A DNA stretch of 64,000 nt. It comes from Rebecca billardiae RCC1528 (taxonomy: Eukaryota > Haptophyta). The position numbers and the translations under genes were made by a program. Of the stretch, positions 24,474 to 36,571 are shown one piece after another; within the stretch, counting starts at the first letter, position 1, and every line of letters begins with the position of its first letter. The notes beneath the pieces are model-generated. The model searched no databases and was not told the DNA's origin. It saw only the letters and a program-made list of their open reading frames with translations. Where the stretch lies: assembly GCA_965240325.2 (NCBI GenBank), contig OZ251232.1, positions 62,001 through 126,000 of the forward strand, read 5' to 3'.

Positions 24474-26350
24474 GCACGGCGCGGGCGCGGCGGACGGCGC
24501 GGAGGGCGGCGCGGAGGGCGGCGCGGAGGGCGGCGTGGGTGCCGGCGCGCTCGTCGCGGCGCAGGCGCGGCTGCTGCTCCTCCCGCTCGCCGCCGCGCAC
24601 GCGCGCGTCGGCGCGGGCGGCGGGCTGTGCGCGCGCGGCGCGCACACACTGCGGCGCGCGCTGCGCGCGGCCGTGGCCACCTGGCGGCTGCTGCAGGAGC
24701 GGGCGGCGGAGCTCGAGGCGGCGGAGGGCGCGGAGTTCGCGACGCGGCACTCGGGCGCGCGCGCGCGCGACGAGGCCGAGGCCGCGCGCGCGGGCGGCGC
24801 CGCCGTGCGCGCCGACGACGACGACGGCGCGGCCGTATTTGCGGGCGGCGCGGCCGAGGCGGCGGCGGCGGCCGAGGCGGCGGCGAGGGCGGCGGCCGCG
24901 GCGGGCGATGACGCGGCCGCCGAGTCCTGGCAGCTCGCCGCGCTGTTCCCGGACTACTCGGCCGAGCTGGCCGCGGGCGCGCCGCTGCCGCACGCGCCGG
25001 GCGCGGCCGCGCTGCTCGCCGCCGAGCACGCCGCGGCGGGCGGCGCCGACGGCGCCGACGGCGCGGCCGCGCCGCCGCCGCCGCCGCCGCCGCCGGCCGC
25101 CGCGGTCGCGAGCGCCGCGCGCGCGCGCCGCCTCGCCGCCGGCTGCGTGCTCGGCGCGCTGCAGGCGTCGCACGCCGCGGTGTTCGAGGCGCTGGGCGGC
25201 GCGCGCGCGGGCGGGCGCGGCGGCCGTGCGCGCGCGCTCGGCGCGCCCGGCCTCGCCGACGGCTGCGGCCACGAGCGCGCCATCACGATTGGTCAGCTGC
25301 TGCTGCTGCTGCCGCGCACGGCCGCGGCGCCGGCCGGCGGCGCGGCCGGCGCCGCGGCCGGCGGCGCGCTGGGTCGGGCGCCCTCCGCCGCGGCGGCGCG
25401 CGCCGAGGTGTCGCGCCGCGCGGGCCTCGCGTGCGCGTACGCGTGCGCCGCCGAGCTCTGCCACGCGCTCGACGGCGCAGCGGCTGCGCGCGGCGGCGGC
25501 GGCGGCGGCGGCGGGCTGGGCGGCGGGCTGGGCGGCGGGCTGGGCGCGTGCGCGGCCGTGTGCGCGCTCGCGCGCGCAGACGACGTGGACGGCGGCGGCG
25601 GCTCGTCCGAGGAGGAGGAGGAGGAGGATGATGAGGCGGCGTCGGGCTTCGAGCCGACGCCCCGCCCGCCGCCCCGCGGCGCGGCGTGCGCGCCCGCCGC
25701 GCTCGCGCACCTCGCCGCGTGCGCGCGCACGCGCGGCGCGCTGTGCGGCCGACTGCCGCCCGAGCTGGCGGGCGGCGCGGCGCGCGGCAGCGCGGAGGGG
25801 CTCGCGCTGCTCGCGGCGGCGGGCGCCGCGCCGCCCGCCGACCCGTTCCGCGCGCCGAGCGCGCTCGAGGCGCAGCGCGCGCGCGCCCCCCTCCTCGCCG
25901 CCGCCGCGCGCTGCGCCGCGCTGCTCGCGCAGCACCCAGCCCACCCGACGCTGAGCCAGGCGCGCGCGCTGTGCGGCCGCGTGCTCGGCTTCGAGCTGCT
26001 GAGCACGCCGCTGGCGAAGCTGGCGTGCGGCGTGGAGATGGTGGCGGGGTGGCTCGAGGCGTGGGACGCGGACGCGCCCGCCGCGCTGCGCGCCGCCGCC
26101 GAGGGCGCCGCGCTGCGCGCCCTCGTCCTGCGCTGGCGCCGCCTCGAGCTGCGCGCGTGGCCGCAGCTGCTCGGCGCGCGCCGCGCGGCGCACGAGCAGG
26201 AGGCGCGCGCGCGCTGGTGGGTGCGCGTGCACGCGGCGGTGGAGGAGGCGCTGGCGCACGCGGGCGGCGAGGCGGGCGCCGACTCCGACTCGGAGGACGA
26301 CGACGACGACGACGGCGACGACAACGACGACGACGCCATGCGCGACGACG

Positions 26351-26383
<33 letters not shown>

Positions 26384-26959
26384 CGGCCGCGCGCCAAGTC
26401 GGCGCCTCTCTCTACGCGACGACGTACGCGCTGCTGGCCACGGCGGACGGCGGCGCGCTCGGCGTGCTCGTGGGCATCGCGCGCCAGTTCGCCACGCAGA
26501 TGGACGTCGAGGCCGCCGCCGCCGCCGAGGCCGCGGCGCGCGCGCGCGGCGCGCGCCGCGCGCCACGCGCCGCCGCGCGCCGGCGGCGGCACGCGGTCGC
26601 GGCCGCGTGCGCGCGCGGCCTCTGGGCGGCGCACGACGCGCACGCGCCGCTGGTGGGCGTGGCGGAGGCGCGGCTCGCGCGGCTGCGCGCGCCGCTCGAG
26701 GCCACGCTGCGCGAGCGCGCCGCCGTCGCCGGCTGGTCCTCGCACAACGTCGCGGCCGTGCGCGACGCGTCCGCGCGCGCGCGCCGCGAGCTCAACAAGT
26801 GTGCGCGCGGCTGGGAGGCGGCGCTGCGCACGCCGCTGCCGACGCTGCTCGGGCTGGGCGGCGCGGCGGGCGGCGGGCGGGCGGAGGCGGCGGCGGCGGC
26901 GGCGGGCCTGCCCGTCGAGCTGCGCGCGCCCAAGCCCTCGCCGCGCCCCGCGCGGCTCG

Positions 26960-26999
<40 letters not shown>

Positions 27000-29021
27000 G
27001 GCGGGCGGCGGCGCGCGCCGCGGCGGGCGCGCGCGCAAGGGAGGCCGCGCCAAGGCGGGCGCGGCGCCGGCGGGCGAGGGGCTGAGCGCGCTGCAGCTGC
27101 TCGCCGCCGACGCCGCCGCCGGCTGGCGCGCCGACGCCGCCGCCGCCGACCCGGCGGGCGGCGCGGCCGCGGCCGCGCGCCGCGTGCCGCGCGCGGCGCT
27201 GCGCGCGCTCGGCGCCGCGCGCGCCGCCGCCGACGCGGCCGCCGCCGCCGCGGGCGCGCCGCCGGCGCGGCGGCAGCTCGAGCGCGCGCCCGAGCCGCTC
27301 GCGCGGCGCGTGTGCGAGCTGCTCGCGCGCGCGGCGCTCGGCGCGCACCCCGCGCGCCACCACCCGCCCCCCGCCGCCGCCGCCGCGGGCTGGGTGCGCG
27401 CGCGCGCGGCGAGGCTGGCGCTCGCGCGCGGCCTCGCCGCGCACGCGCGCGCGGCCGCGCGCGCGCTCGCCGCGCCCGCGCCGCGGCGCGCGCGGCCGCG
27501 CAAGGCGATGCTGCTGCGCGAGCTGCTCGGCACGCTGCGCGACGCGGGCGTGCCCGCCCTCGCCGCCGACGCCCTCCCCGAGCAGGCCGACTTCGCCGCG
27601 CTCGCCGCCTCGACGCCGCACGCGGCGGCGCAGCGCGGCGGCGCGCTCGCGGACGCGCTGTGCGGCCTCGGCGCGCACCCCGCGCACGCGGCCGCGCTGC
27701 AGCGCGCGTGGGACGGCGCGGACGCGGCGCTGAGCGCGGCGCTGCGGCACGTGGACCGCGTGCGCCACGCCGCGCGCGCCGGGCGGCACGCCGGCCTCTC
27801 CGCGCGCGACGCCTCCCGCGGCGTCGGGCTGGTCGAAGGGCTGCTGGGCAGTGCGCTGCGAGGGCGCGGCGCGCTGTGCGGCGCGGCCGACGCGTGCGCG
27901 GCGGCGGGGGCGCAGCTGGCGCACGGGCTGGGCGTGCGCTTCGGCGCGGGCGGCGCGGGCGCCGCCGCGCACCTGCTCGGCGCCGCGGCGGCGCGCGCGG
28001 ACACGCGCCTCGTGCCGCAGCGCGCGCTGCGCGCCGCGCTCGCGGACGGCCGCGCCGCGCTCATCGCCGGCGCGCACGCGTGCCTGGACGCGCGCGCTCT
28101 GCTGGACGAGTGCTGCGCGGCGCAGGCGCAGGCGGGCGCGGGCGGCGGCGGCGCGGCGGACGCCGAGGCGGCGGACGAGGCCGCGGGCGTCGGCACGGGC
28201 GTGCCGGCCGCGCTGCGCGCCGCGCGCGTGGACGGGGGCGCGCTGTGCGCCGCGCTCGGCCGCGCGGCCGCCACGCTGCTGGCGCATGCGGACGCGCTCG
28301 GCGCGGCGCAGCCCAGCGCGGAGTGCGCGCTGCTGCGCGCGCACACCGCCGGGCTGCTGCTCCTCCGCGCGCTCGACGCGTCCGACGCCGTGCTCCACGC
28401 CGCCGCGCAGCTGCTGCCGCCACCGCCGCTGCCGCCACCGCCGCGCGCGCGCGGCAGCGGCGCGGCCGCCGCCGACGCGGCCGCCGACGCCGACGGCGCC
28501 GACGCCGACGTGGCCGCGGCCGTGGCCGCGCTGGCCGCGGCGTCGGCGCCCGCGTCGGCGGCCGCGGCCGCGGCCGCCGAGCCGGCGCTCGCGCCCGCGC
28601 GCCGCGCGCTCGCGCACACGCGCGCCGCGGCGCGCGCGATCCGCGCGCGCGCCGCCGACCTCGTCGAGCCTGCGCTCGCGGCGCGCGGCAGCGCGGACGC
28701 GGACGCGGACGCGGGCGCGGAGGAGGCGGGCGGCGCGGCGGGCGGGAGCGCCGCGCTCGCCGAGATCGCCGCGCGCGCGGAGGCGACGGTGAGCGCGCTG
28801 ATGCTCGCCACGCAGGCGACGCGCGCGCGCTGGGCCGACGCGCCCGCCGACGCGCACGCGGGCGGCGCGGACGCTTCCGGCGACGCGCTGGCCGCGGCCG
28901 CGCGAGTGCTCGCCGCCGCCGGCGCCGACGACGCCGACGACGACGGCGGCGGCGAGGCGGGCGAGGGGCAGGGCGCGGACGCGCCCGGCGCGGCCACGGC
29001 CGCCGAGGCGGGCGCGCCCGC

Positions 29022-29056
<35 letters not shown>

Positions 29057-32000
29057 GCGCGTCTGCGGACGCGCTGCGCGCCGCGGCCGCCGACCTGCGC
29101 TGCGCGCGCGTCGGCGCCGAGTGCGCCGCGCTCGCCGCGGCGGCGCTCGGCAGCGGCGGCGGCGGCGGCGCGCGCTCGGTGCGCGGCGCGCTCGGCGGGC
29201 TGCTGCGCGCGTGCGCCGCGCCCGCCGCCACGTCGGACGAGGCCGCCGCGCGCGCGGCGCCGGCGCTGCTCGACGCGCTCGCGCCCGCGCTGTGCGCGCA
29301 CGGCCGCGCGCACGCGCTGGGCGTGGTCGCGCTGCTCGAGCACCACGCGGCGACGCTGGAGCTGCTGCTCGCGGTGGCGCCCGCGGTGGCGGAGGCGCTG
29401 TCGGACGGGCTGCGCTGCGCGGACGAGGAGCAGGACGACGCCGACGCCGGCGGCGCCGAGCAGCCCGGCGGCGGCGGCCCTCTCGAGTCGGGCGTGGGCA
29501 TGGGCGAGGGCCAGGGCGCCACCGACGTGACCGAGCAGATTGAGTCGGCGCAGCAGCTCGAGGGGCTGCGGGACGAGCCGGGCGCGGCGCAGCAGCGCGA
29601 CGAGGAGGAGCAGGGGCCCAAGCCGCCGCCGGGCGGCGACGAGCCCCGCAAGCCCGGCTTCGAGATGGACGACGACTTCGAGGGCGGCGAGCTGGAGGCG
29701 GTGCCCGAGGCGCAGCAGCAGCAGCAGCGCGGGGGCGAGGGCGAGGACGAGGAGGAGGAGGAGACGCAGCCGCCCGCGGAGCGCATCACGCACAACGCGG
29801 AGGAGGAGGCGGGCGCGGAGGTGCTCGACGAGAAGCTGTGGGACGGGCAGGACGACGACGACGACGGCGACGACGGCGCTGACGGCGCGCCCAAGCCGCC
29901 CCCCGCCGTGCAGGACGGGCCGGGCGTCGCGCCCCAGCTGGGCGCGGACAGGCTGGACGCAGCGCCGCACGAGGCGCAGCGCACGGACGCGGACAAGGAC
30001 GGCGCGGACGAGCAGACGCAGCCGCAGCAGCCGCCGGACAAGGCGCGCCCGGACGGCAAGCCGCCGCCCGACGAGCCCGCAGGCGCAGAGGGCGAGGCCT
30101 CGGGCTCGGAGCCGGACGAGGCCGAGGAGGCGGCCGAGGAGGCGGGCGGCGCCGACGGAGCGGAGGGCGAGGGCGGCGCCGCGCAGCCAGCGCGCGTCGA
30201 GCCCAGCACGCGCATGCCGCCGCGCGCGCCCGACGCGCCCGACGACGACGGCGACGCGGCGGCGGGCGCGCCGGGCGCGGATGCCGAGGCCGAGCTGCCC
30301 GACGCGGACGCGCTCGGCCAGCTCGACGATGGCTCCGACGCCGACGGCGCCGACGACGCGGAGCCGCCGCCGCCCGACCCGTCCGAAGCCGCGCCGCCAG
30401 AGCGCGCGGACGGCGCGCGCGCGGCGGAGGCGGAGGAGGAGGAGGGCGCGAGGCCCTTCCCCACGCAGCCGCGCGCGCGCGACGAGCGCGGAGACGCGGA
30501 GGAGGGGGCGGACGAGGAGGAGGGCGGCGAGGACGCCGAGGCTGAGGGCGAGGGCGCCGAGGCGGAGGCCATGGACGTCGACGACGACGGCGGCGCCGCC
30601 GCCGAGGGCGCGGCGCGCGACGCGCCGCCCGGCGCCGCGCCCGGCGCGGACGGCGCGGACGCGGACGCGGACGCGGACGCCGCCGATGACGCGGACGCCG
30701 CCGATGACGCCGCCGACGACGGTGATGACGGTGGCGGCGGCACGGTGGATGGCGCGGCGGACGCGGCGGCAGCGCCCGGCACCGAGGCCGCCGCGGCCGA
30801 GGGTGCACACGCCGAGCTCGACGGCGCAGCCGCGGAGCGCGAGGCCGCGCCACTCAACGACGGCGCGGCCGCGCGCGGCGCCGCGGCCGCGCAGCACGCC
30901 GCGCCGCCCGCCGCGGCGGCGGGCGCGGACGCGGCCGCGCCGGCCGCGGCCGAGCGCGCCGGCGGCGCGGCCGGCGGCGAGGCGGCCGCCGCGCACGGCG
31001 CGCCCGCGGCCGAGGGCGAGGACGAGGCGGCGCGCGCGCCGCCGCGCGCGCGCGCCGCCTCGGCCGTGCCGCCCGCAGCGGTGGACGGCAGGCGCGGCGC
31101 GGACGCGGGCGCGGCCGCCGCCGACGCGGACGCGGCGGCCGGCGCGGACGAGGCGGAGGCGGCGGCGGCGGCGGTGGTGGCCACGGCGGCGGAGGGCACG
31201 GGCGGCGGCAGCTACGCCGACGCGCCGCCCTCCTCCGCGCCGCCCGGCGCGCACCGCGCGCCGCCGCCCTGCCCGCCGCCGCGCGCCGCCGCCGCGGGCC
31301 GCTCGCTGGGCGACGCGCGCCGCTTCTGGCGGCAGCGGCTGGACATGCTCGCGCAGGCGGACGCGGAGGCGGAGGCGGGCGCGGAGGCGGAGGCGGAGGC
31401 GGAGGCGCCGCCGCGCGGCGCGGAGGCCGAGCCGCCGCACGACGACCCCGCCTCCGCCGCCGCGGGCGCGCACGCGTTTGCCGCGCCGCACGAGGCGGCG
31501 GCCAGGCAGCTGCTGGCCGACGCCACCGCCGAGCAGAGCGCGCAGCAGAGCCAGGCGGCGGCGGACGCGGCGGCGCGCGCTGCCGAGGAGGAGGAGGAGG
31601 GCGGCGCGGGCGGCGGGGCGGAGCCGGCCGGCGGCGCGGCCGGCGCGCCGGCCGCCGAGGCCGACGGCGCTGACGGCGCGCTCGCCGAGAGCGCGCCCGC
31701 CGCCGCCGCGGCCGAGGGCGGCGGCGCGGACGGCGGCCGCGCGGCGCGCACGCACACGCGCGCGCAGCTCGGCGCCGCGCCCGCCGCGCCGCGCGGCGGC
31801 GGCGCGGCGGGCGCGCGCGACGTGGGCGCGCCGGGCGCGGACGAGGCGGCGGGCGGCGCGGAGGCGGACGCGCCGGCGCCCGACGACGCCGACGCCGACG
31901 CCGAGTCCCTGCTCGGCGCGCTCGCGCGGCGCGCGGAGGAGGCGGCGGCGGGCGCGCGCGCGCGCGGCGGCGCGGGCGACGACGACGACGGCGACGGCGG

Positions 32001-33614
32001 CGTCGGTGGCGGCGGCGCGCTGGCGGATGCGGAGGCGCGGGCGGGCGCGCCCGCGGCGGGAGAGGAGGAGGATGCCGAGGGCGCGGACGAGGCGGCGCCA
32101 TCGTCGGCGGCCGAGGTGCGCCGCGCCGCGCCCCCGTCAGCGCGCGCGCGCCGCTGGCTTTCGCACCGCACCGCCGCACCGCCGCGCGGCGCGCGCCGCG
32201 GCGCGCCGGCGCGCGCTCACGCGCGCGCGCCCTCGCGCGCGCGCGGCGCCGCGCAGGCGGCCGCCGCGCTGCTCACCGACGAGGCGCGCGCCGAGGCGGT
32301 CCGCGCGGCGCTCGCCGAGCAGCTCGGCTCGGAGCGCGCCTCCCCCGCCTCCGCCGCCGCCAGCGCGCGCGGCGAGGCCCTGCTCCGCTCGCTCGAGCGC
32401 GTGGCCGCGCCGCTCTCGCGCGAGCTGTGTGAGGCGCTGCGGCTGGTGCTCGAGCCGACGCACGCGACGCGGCTGCGGGGGGACTACCGCACGGGGAAGC
32501 GGCTCAACATGCGCAAGGTGCGCGCGCGCGCGTCCGCCGGCCCGGCGCGCCGCCGCAGCACAGCGCGCCGCCGCCGCCGCCGCCGCCTCACCGCGCGCGC
32601 GCTGTGTGCGCGCGCTGTGTGCGCGCGCGGTGTGCGCGCCGTGTGCGTGCCGTGCCGCAGGTGGTGCCGTACATCGCGTCGGGGTACCGGCGCGACAAGA
32701 TCTGGCTGCGGCGCACGCGCCCCTCCGCGCGGCGGTACTCCGTCCTCCTCGCCGTCGACGACTCCGCCTCGATGGCGCACACGGGCGCGGCCGCGCTCGC
32801 GCTCGAGTCTGTGGCTGTGATCATGGGCGCGCTGCAGCAGCTCGAGGTGGGCAGTGTGGGCGTGCTGGCGTTCGGGGAGGGGGCGAGCCTGCTGCACTCG
32901 CCGGACGAGCCGCTCTCGGACGCGGCGACGCACGCGGTCCTCGGCCGCTTCACCTTCCGCGCGCAGCACACCTCGATGGCCGCCACGCTCGAGGCGGCGG
33001 TGCAGCTGCTGCTCGCGCAGCGCGCGCGCGCGCACGCGCCGGGCGGCTCTGGCGCGGAGCAGCTGCAGCTTCTGATTGTCATCTCGGACGGCCGGCGCAC
33101 GCCGACGTGGGGCGAGCCGGGCGCGCTCGTGCAGCTCGCGGCCGCGCAGGGCGTGCGCGTCGTCTTCCTCATCCTCGACAACCCGCCGCCGCCCGCCGCG
33201 GCGCAGCAGCCGCAGCCGCAGCAGCAGCCGCAGCAGCAGCCGCGCGCGCCGGGCGCGACGCCGACGCCGCCGAGCGGCGGCGCGGCCGGCGCGCGCGGCG
33301 AGCGCGAGGCGGGCGAGGCGGGCGAGGCGGGCGCGGCGGCGGCGGCGGCGCCGCTACGCGGCGCGCGCGGCGCAGCCGCCGCGCGCGCCGCGCGCGAGGC
33401 CGCGGGCGGCGGCGGCGGCGGCTCGCACGAGGGCAGCATCACGCAGCTGCAGTCTGTGTCCTACCCGAACGGGGTGCTCACGATCACGCGCTGGATCGAC
33501 CGCTTCCCCTTCCCGTACTACGTGCTGCTGCGCGACGTGCACGCGCTGCCGCACACGCTCGCCGACACCGTGCGCCAGTGGGTCGAGCTGCACGCCGCGT
33601 CGCAAGGCCGCTAG
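10015..33614 (+). CDS. MDN1: Midasin, giant AAA+ ATPase of 60S ribosome assembly
   Basis: Two exons: 10015-32517 and 32661-33614 (phase 0, GTGCGC donor), giving about 7,818 aa. Midasin/Rea1 is the dynein-like ATPase that strips assembly factors (Ytm1, Rsa4) from pre-60S particles in the nucleolus and nucleoplasm. Six AAA+ P-loops lie in order: GPPGCGKS at 393, GESGCGKT at 919, GPTAAGKT at 1453, GETGCGKT at 1752, GSPGVGKT at 2453 and GPPGSGKT at 2863. Walker B motifs such as LLLDEINLAPPE (about 1120) and VVLDELNLAP (1517, 2525) are intact. In AAA6 it reads LLLERLG, without the Asp. An Ala/Gly-rich linker runs from about 3,200 to 6,450, followed by a D/E-rich region with VLDEKLWD. The conserved GDYRTGKRLNMRK precedes the intron. 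The last exon encodes the MIDAS domain: AVDDSASM (DxSxS), QHTSM and VISDGR. Known family members are about 4,900-5,600 aa, so this one is enlarged by inserts. Confidence 0.97.
15799..16001 (+). repeat. GCGGAG and GCC coding repeats inside the midasin AAA4 insert
   Basis: A run of GAGGCG units (about 15799-15870) encodes an alternating Glu-Ala tract, followed near 15960-16001 by GCC repeats encoding poly-Ala. Both sit in the roughly 335-residue insert between Walker A and Walker B of AAA4, where other midasins have far fewer residues. Confidence 0.85.
24406..24471 (+). repeat. (GGC)22 trinucleotide repeat coding poly-Gly in midasin
   Basis: Twenty-two perfect GGC units in frame within the midasin linker (around residue 4,800), giving a poly-glycine stretch. 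The frame is preserved across it, and lengths in multiples of three would be tolerated. Confidence 0.93.
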
Positions 33615-33964
33615 CCGAGCAATGAGGGCCAGCCGGCCTACAGGCCGCTGGTCCGCCATCGTTCTGTCCGTGAAGGCTCGCAGGGATCTGCGCGCGGATC
33701 TCGCGAGGGCACGTGCCAGCAAGGTCAGAAGCAAGCGTTTACCCCCATACGGCTATCCCGCTTTCCATAGCAGGCCATCATCGGCCGGGTATTATTGCTC
33801 GCGATAGGAGATAGGATCGCTCGGAAGGGGCGACTCGCAACTTCCGCCCGACCGACGCGCATTACGCGCGCGCGCGCGGCGGCAACTCCCAGGCGCCTCC
33901 ATTTCTGCCCTCGCGTCGTCGGCCGCCCGGCGCGCGCGCGCTGCCCACCCGCGCTGCGCCGACG
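33615..33964. other. Intergenic region, midasin / GT2
   Basis: 350 bp between two genes on the same strand. The first 200 bp are less G+C-rich and should contain the midasin 3' UTR. The region just before 33965 is G+C-rich and should be the GT2 promoter or leader. No other feature was recognised. Confidence 0.5.
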
Positions 33965-35857
33965 ATGGGGCACGACCGCGCCGCGGAGGCGCTGATGCTC
34001 GAGAAGCTCCCGCTCGTCTTCTCGGACAACGACCACATGTCCGAGGTCGACTGGCTCTACTTTGCGCTGTGGATCCTGGTGGACTCGCTCAACATGCTGA
34101 TGAGCGTCAACATCTGCCGGAGCATCCTGCACCGCGCGGTGGAGGCGCGCTCGCGGCAGCGCTGGGTGGGCTCGCTCGCGCTCGAGCGCGTCGCCGTCGT
34201 CGTGCCGTGCTACCTGCCCAACGAGAAGGCCATCATCTTCGAGACGATCGAGCACATCACGTCGAGGCTCGACTACGGCGGCGAGCTCGTGCTGCACGTC
34301 GTGTACAACACGCCGCGGCCGATGGAGCAGGTGGAGGCGCGGCTCGCCGCGCTGCACGGCACGACGCACGGCGCGATGCGCCGCCGCGTCTTCGTGCACA
34401 AGGTCGACGGCTCCTCCTCCAAGGCGGAGAACCTCAACCACGTGATCGGCGTCGTGCTCGACCCGGCGGTCGAGCGGTTCGTCGCCATCTTCGACGCGGA
34501 CCACCACCCGGACGCGGCGTGCCTCACGACGCTGATGGCGTTCCTGCTGCAGCACGAGGTCGACTGCGTGCAGGGCTCCACCTACATCCGCAACCGCGCG
34601 TGGGCCGCCCACGCCTCGCGCCGCTGGGGCGTGCCCGCGCAGCTGCTCGCGTGGCTGCTCGCCAACTTCATAGACGCAGAGTTCTTCATCACCTACTTCG
34701 TGTGGATGCCGGCGATCGAGCTGATCGGGCGCACGGGCTTCTTCGGCGGCTCGGTGGCGCTCTGGAGGTACGACTCGCTCGCGCTCTACACCTTCTCCAC
34801 GCAGATGCAGACCGAGGACATCGACGCGTCCGTGAGCGCGCGGCCGGCCGCGCGAGACCGCGCGAGACATCGCGAGCGCGCGCGACCGGCGCGCGCCGGA
34901 GCGCGCGCTCGCACGCCGCCGCGCGAGCCTTGCTCACGTGCGCGCGGCGCACGCCTCCCCCCCCCCCCCCCCCTCCCCCTCCTTGGCGCAGGCGCGCGCG
35001 GTGCTCGGGCGGCAGAAGATCCGCTTCTGTCCCGAGGCCCGCTCGGGCGAGCTCTCGCCCGCCAACCTGCGCGCCTTCTGGCGGCAGCGGCAGCGCTGGG
35101 CGATCGGCTGGGACCAGGTCTCGCTGCGCTACCTGCGCGCGATCTCGCAGTCGCAGCTGTCGTGCCGGCAGAAGGCGGGGCTGTACTACGTCTTCCCGGG
35201 CAGATGGGTCGCCTGCACGTGCGCGCGCGCCGCGCCGCGCGCGCGCCGCGCCGCGCGCGCGGCGCGCGCTCACGCGCGCGCGCCCACGCGCGCCGCGCGC
35301 CCCGCCGCAGCATCGGCCTGGTGGCGGGCATCGTGCACCCGATCATCGCGTACGTGTACCGCGGGTACCCGTGGGGCCCGTGGCTCAACGGCGCGCTCCT
35401 CTTCGGCTTCTTCTTCTACGCGCTCTCCACGCTGATGATGCTGTCCCAGACGGTGTACCACCGCGAGCTGCAGGCGTGGCCCTTCATCGTCGCCTTCTAC
35501 TTTGCGGGCCCCGCGTACGTGCTCTGGCAGTTTGTGCTCGTGGTGCAGAGCATGGTGCGCATCCTGGTGGGCAGGGACTCGGGCTGGGTCGTCACGCAGC
35601 GCGCCGCCGCCGGGCCCGGCGCCGCCCCCGCCAAGTCCTCGCTCGTCGTGCACGCGGGCAACGGCGAGCTCGAGACGCCCAAGAGCCCCGAGCAGCGCGC
35701 GCGCGCAGACTCTGCGGTCGACATGATCGACATCTCGCTGTACCACTACTACGCGCCAGACCGCACCGACTCGGTGCCGGTCGGGCTCGACCAGCTCGGC
35801 GGGCAGAACGGCGCCGCCGAGACCAACGGCTCGGGCCGGTACCAGCGCATGCTATGA
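33965..35857 (+). CDS. Membrane GT2 processive beta-glycosyltransferase
   Basis: Three exons: 33965-34831, 34992-35218 and 35311-35857 (phases 0 and 2), giving 546 aa. This is a cellulose/hyaluronan/chitin-synthase-like family 2 transferase. A hydrophobic N-terminal segment (WLYFALWILVDSLNMLM) precedes the GT-A core. The core has VVVPCYLPNE, KAENLNH, the metal/UDP-binding IFDADHHPD (DxD), FFGGSVALWR, the catalytic-base motif QTEDID, and QRQRW (the QxxRW signature of processive enzymes) in exon 2. After the core there are three strong membrane segments (IGLVAGIVHPIIAYVY, then about 28 and 26 hydrophobic residues) and a polar tail with KSPEQRARADS. It should extend a beta-linked polysaccharide from nucleotide sugar at a membrane; the polymer is not predictable here. 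The donor of intron 2 is the least certain splice site; it was chosen because it alone restores the phase. Confidence 0.9.
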   Translation: MGHDRAAEALMLEKLPLVFSDNDHMSEVDWLYFALWILVDSLNMLMSVNICRSILHRAVEARSRQRWVGSLALERVAVVVPCYLPNEKAIIFETIEHITSRLDYGGELVLHVVYNTPRPMEQVEARLAALHGTTHGAMRRRVFVHKVDGSSSKAENLNHVIGVVLDPAVERFVAIFDADHHPDAACLTTLMAFLLQHEVDCVQGSTYIRNRAWAAHASRRWGVPAQLLAWLLANFIDAEFFITYFVWMPAIELIGRTGFFGGSVALWRYDSLALYTFSTQMQTEDIDASVSARPAARDRARHRERARPARAGARARTPPREPCSRARGARLPPPPPLPLLGAGARGARAAEDPLLSRGPLGRALARQPARLLAAAAALGDRLGPGLAALPARDLAVAAVVPAEGGAVLRLPGQMGRLHVRARRAARAPRRARGARSRARAHARRAPRRSIGLVAGIVHPIIAYVYRGYPWGPWLNGALLFGFFFYALSTLMMLSQTVYHRELQAWPFIVAFYFAGPAYVLWQFVLVVQSMVRILVGRDSGWVVTQRAAAGPGAAPAKSSLVVHAGNGELETPKSPEQRARADSAVDMIDISLYHYYAPDRTDSVPVGLDQLGGQNGAAETNGSGRYQRML

Positions 35858-36571
35858 TGCCGGCGGGCGAGGGAGGCCGCGCGGGGGCGCGCGGTCGGTC
35901 GCGCGGCGGCGCGGTGCGGCGCCAAGCTGGCTGCCCGCTGCTGCGCGCGCGCGCGCACGCAGGCCCATTCTATTCTCACCGCACCCGCGATCAGCCTTGG
36001 AGCTCGGCATGGTGATGGTGGCCATCGTGCGGATGGCACGGCGTGCAGCTGCGGCCCACCCGGGCATCGACCGTCGTCGGCGACGTCGCCGCTATGGCGC
36101 ATGACGACAGAGCAGCGGCCGCGCGTCCGGCCGCTTACGCGACGAGCGCTTCGCGCGCAGGCGGCGAGCCATCGACTGATTCACTCACGGATGGTCGTAG
36201 TACGCGTGTTAATTATTCTCGCTGCTGCTGGGCGCTGGCGCCTGCGCGTATATATATGTACGACTATTCTACTACAGGTACTACGTGCGATCAGTACTAC
36301 TACAGTAGTCAAGTAAGCTTGATTGATAGCATAAGCATATATATCTGAGCGGCGCGCGTCATGTCATCGCTTATAATAATTGCCGCTTGAGCCTTATTGA
36401 CCCGTCGTTGACCGAGACCGCCGATCCTCGAGTCAGGCACTGACTCAGTCTCACTCTCAGTCGTCATCAGGATTATACATCGTCAGGCCGATCGAGTTGC
36501 GGCGGCCAAGGCGGCCGGCGCATTGGCGATTGGCCGGCCCGCGGAGGCGACCCGTTGCACGGGTGAGTAAC

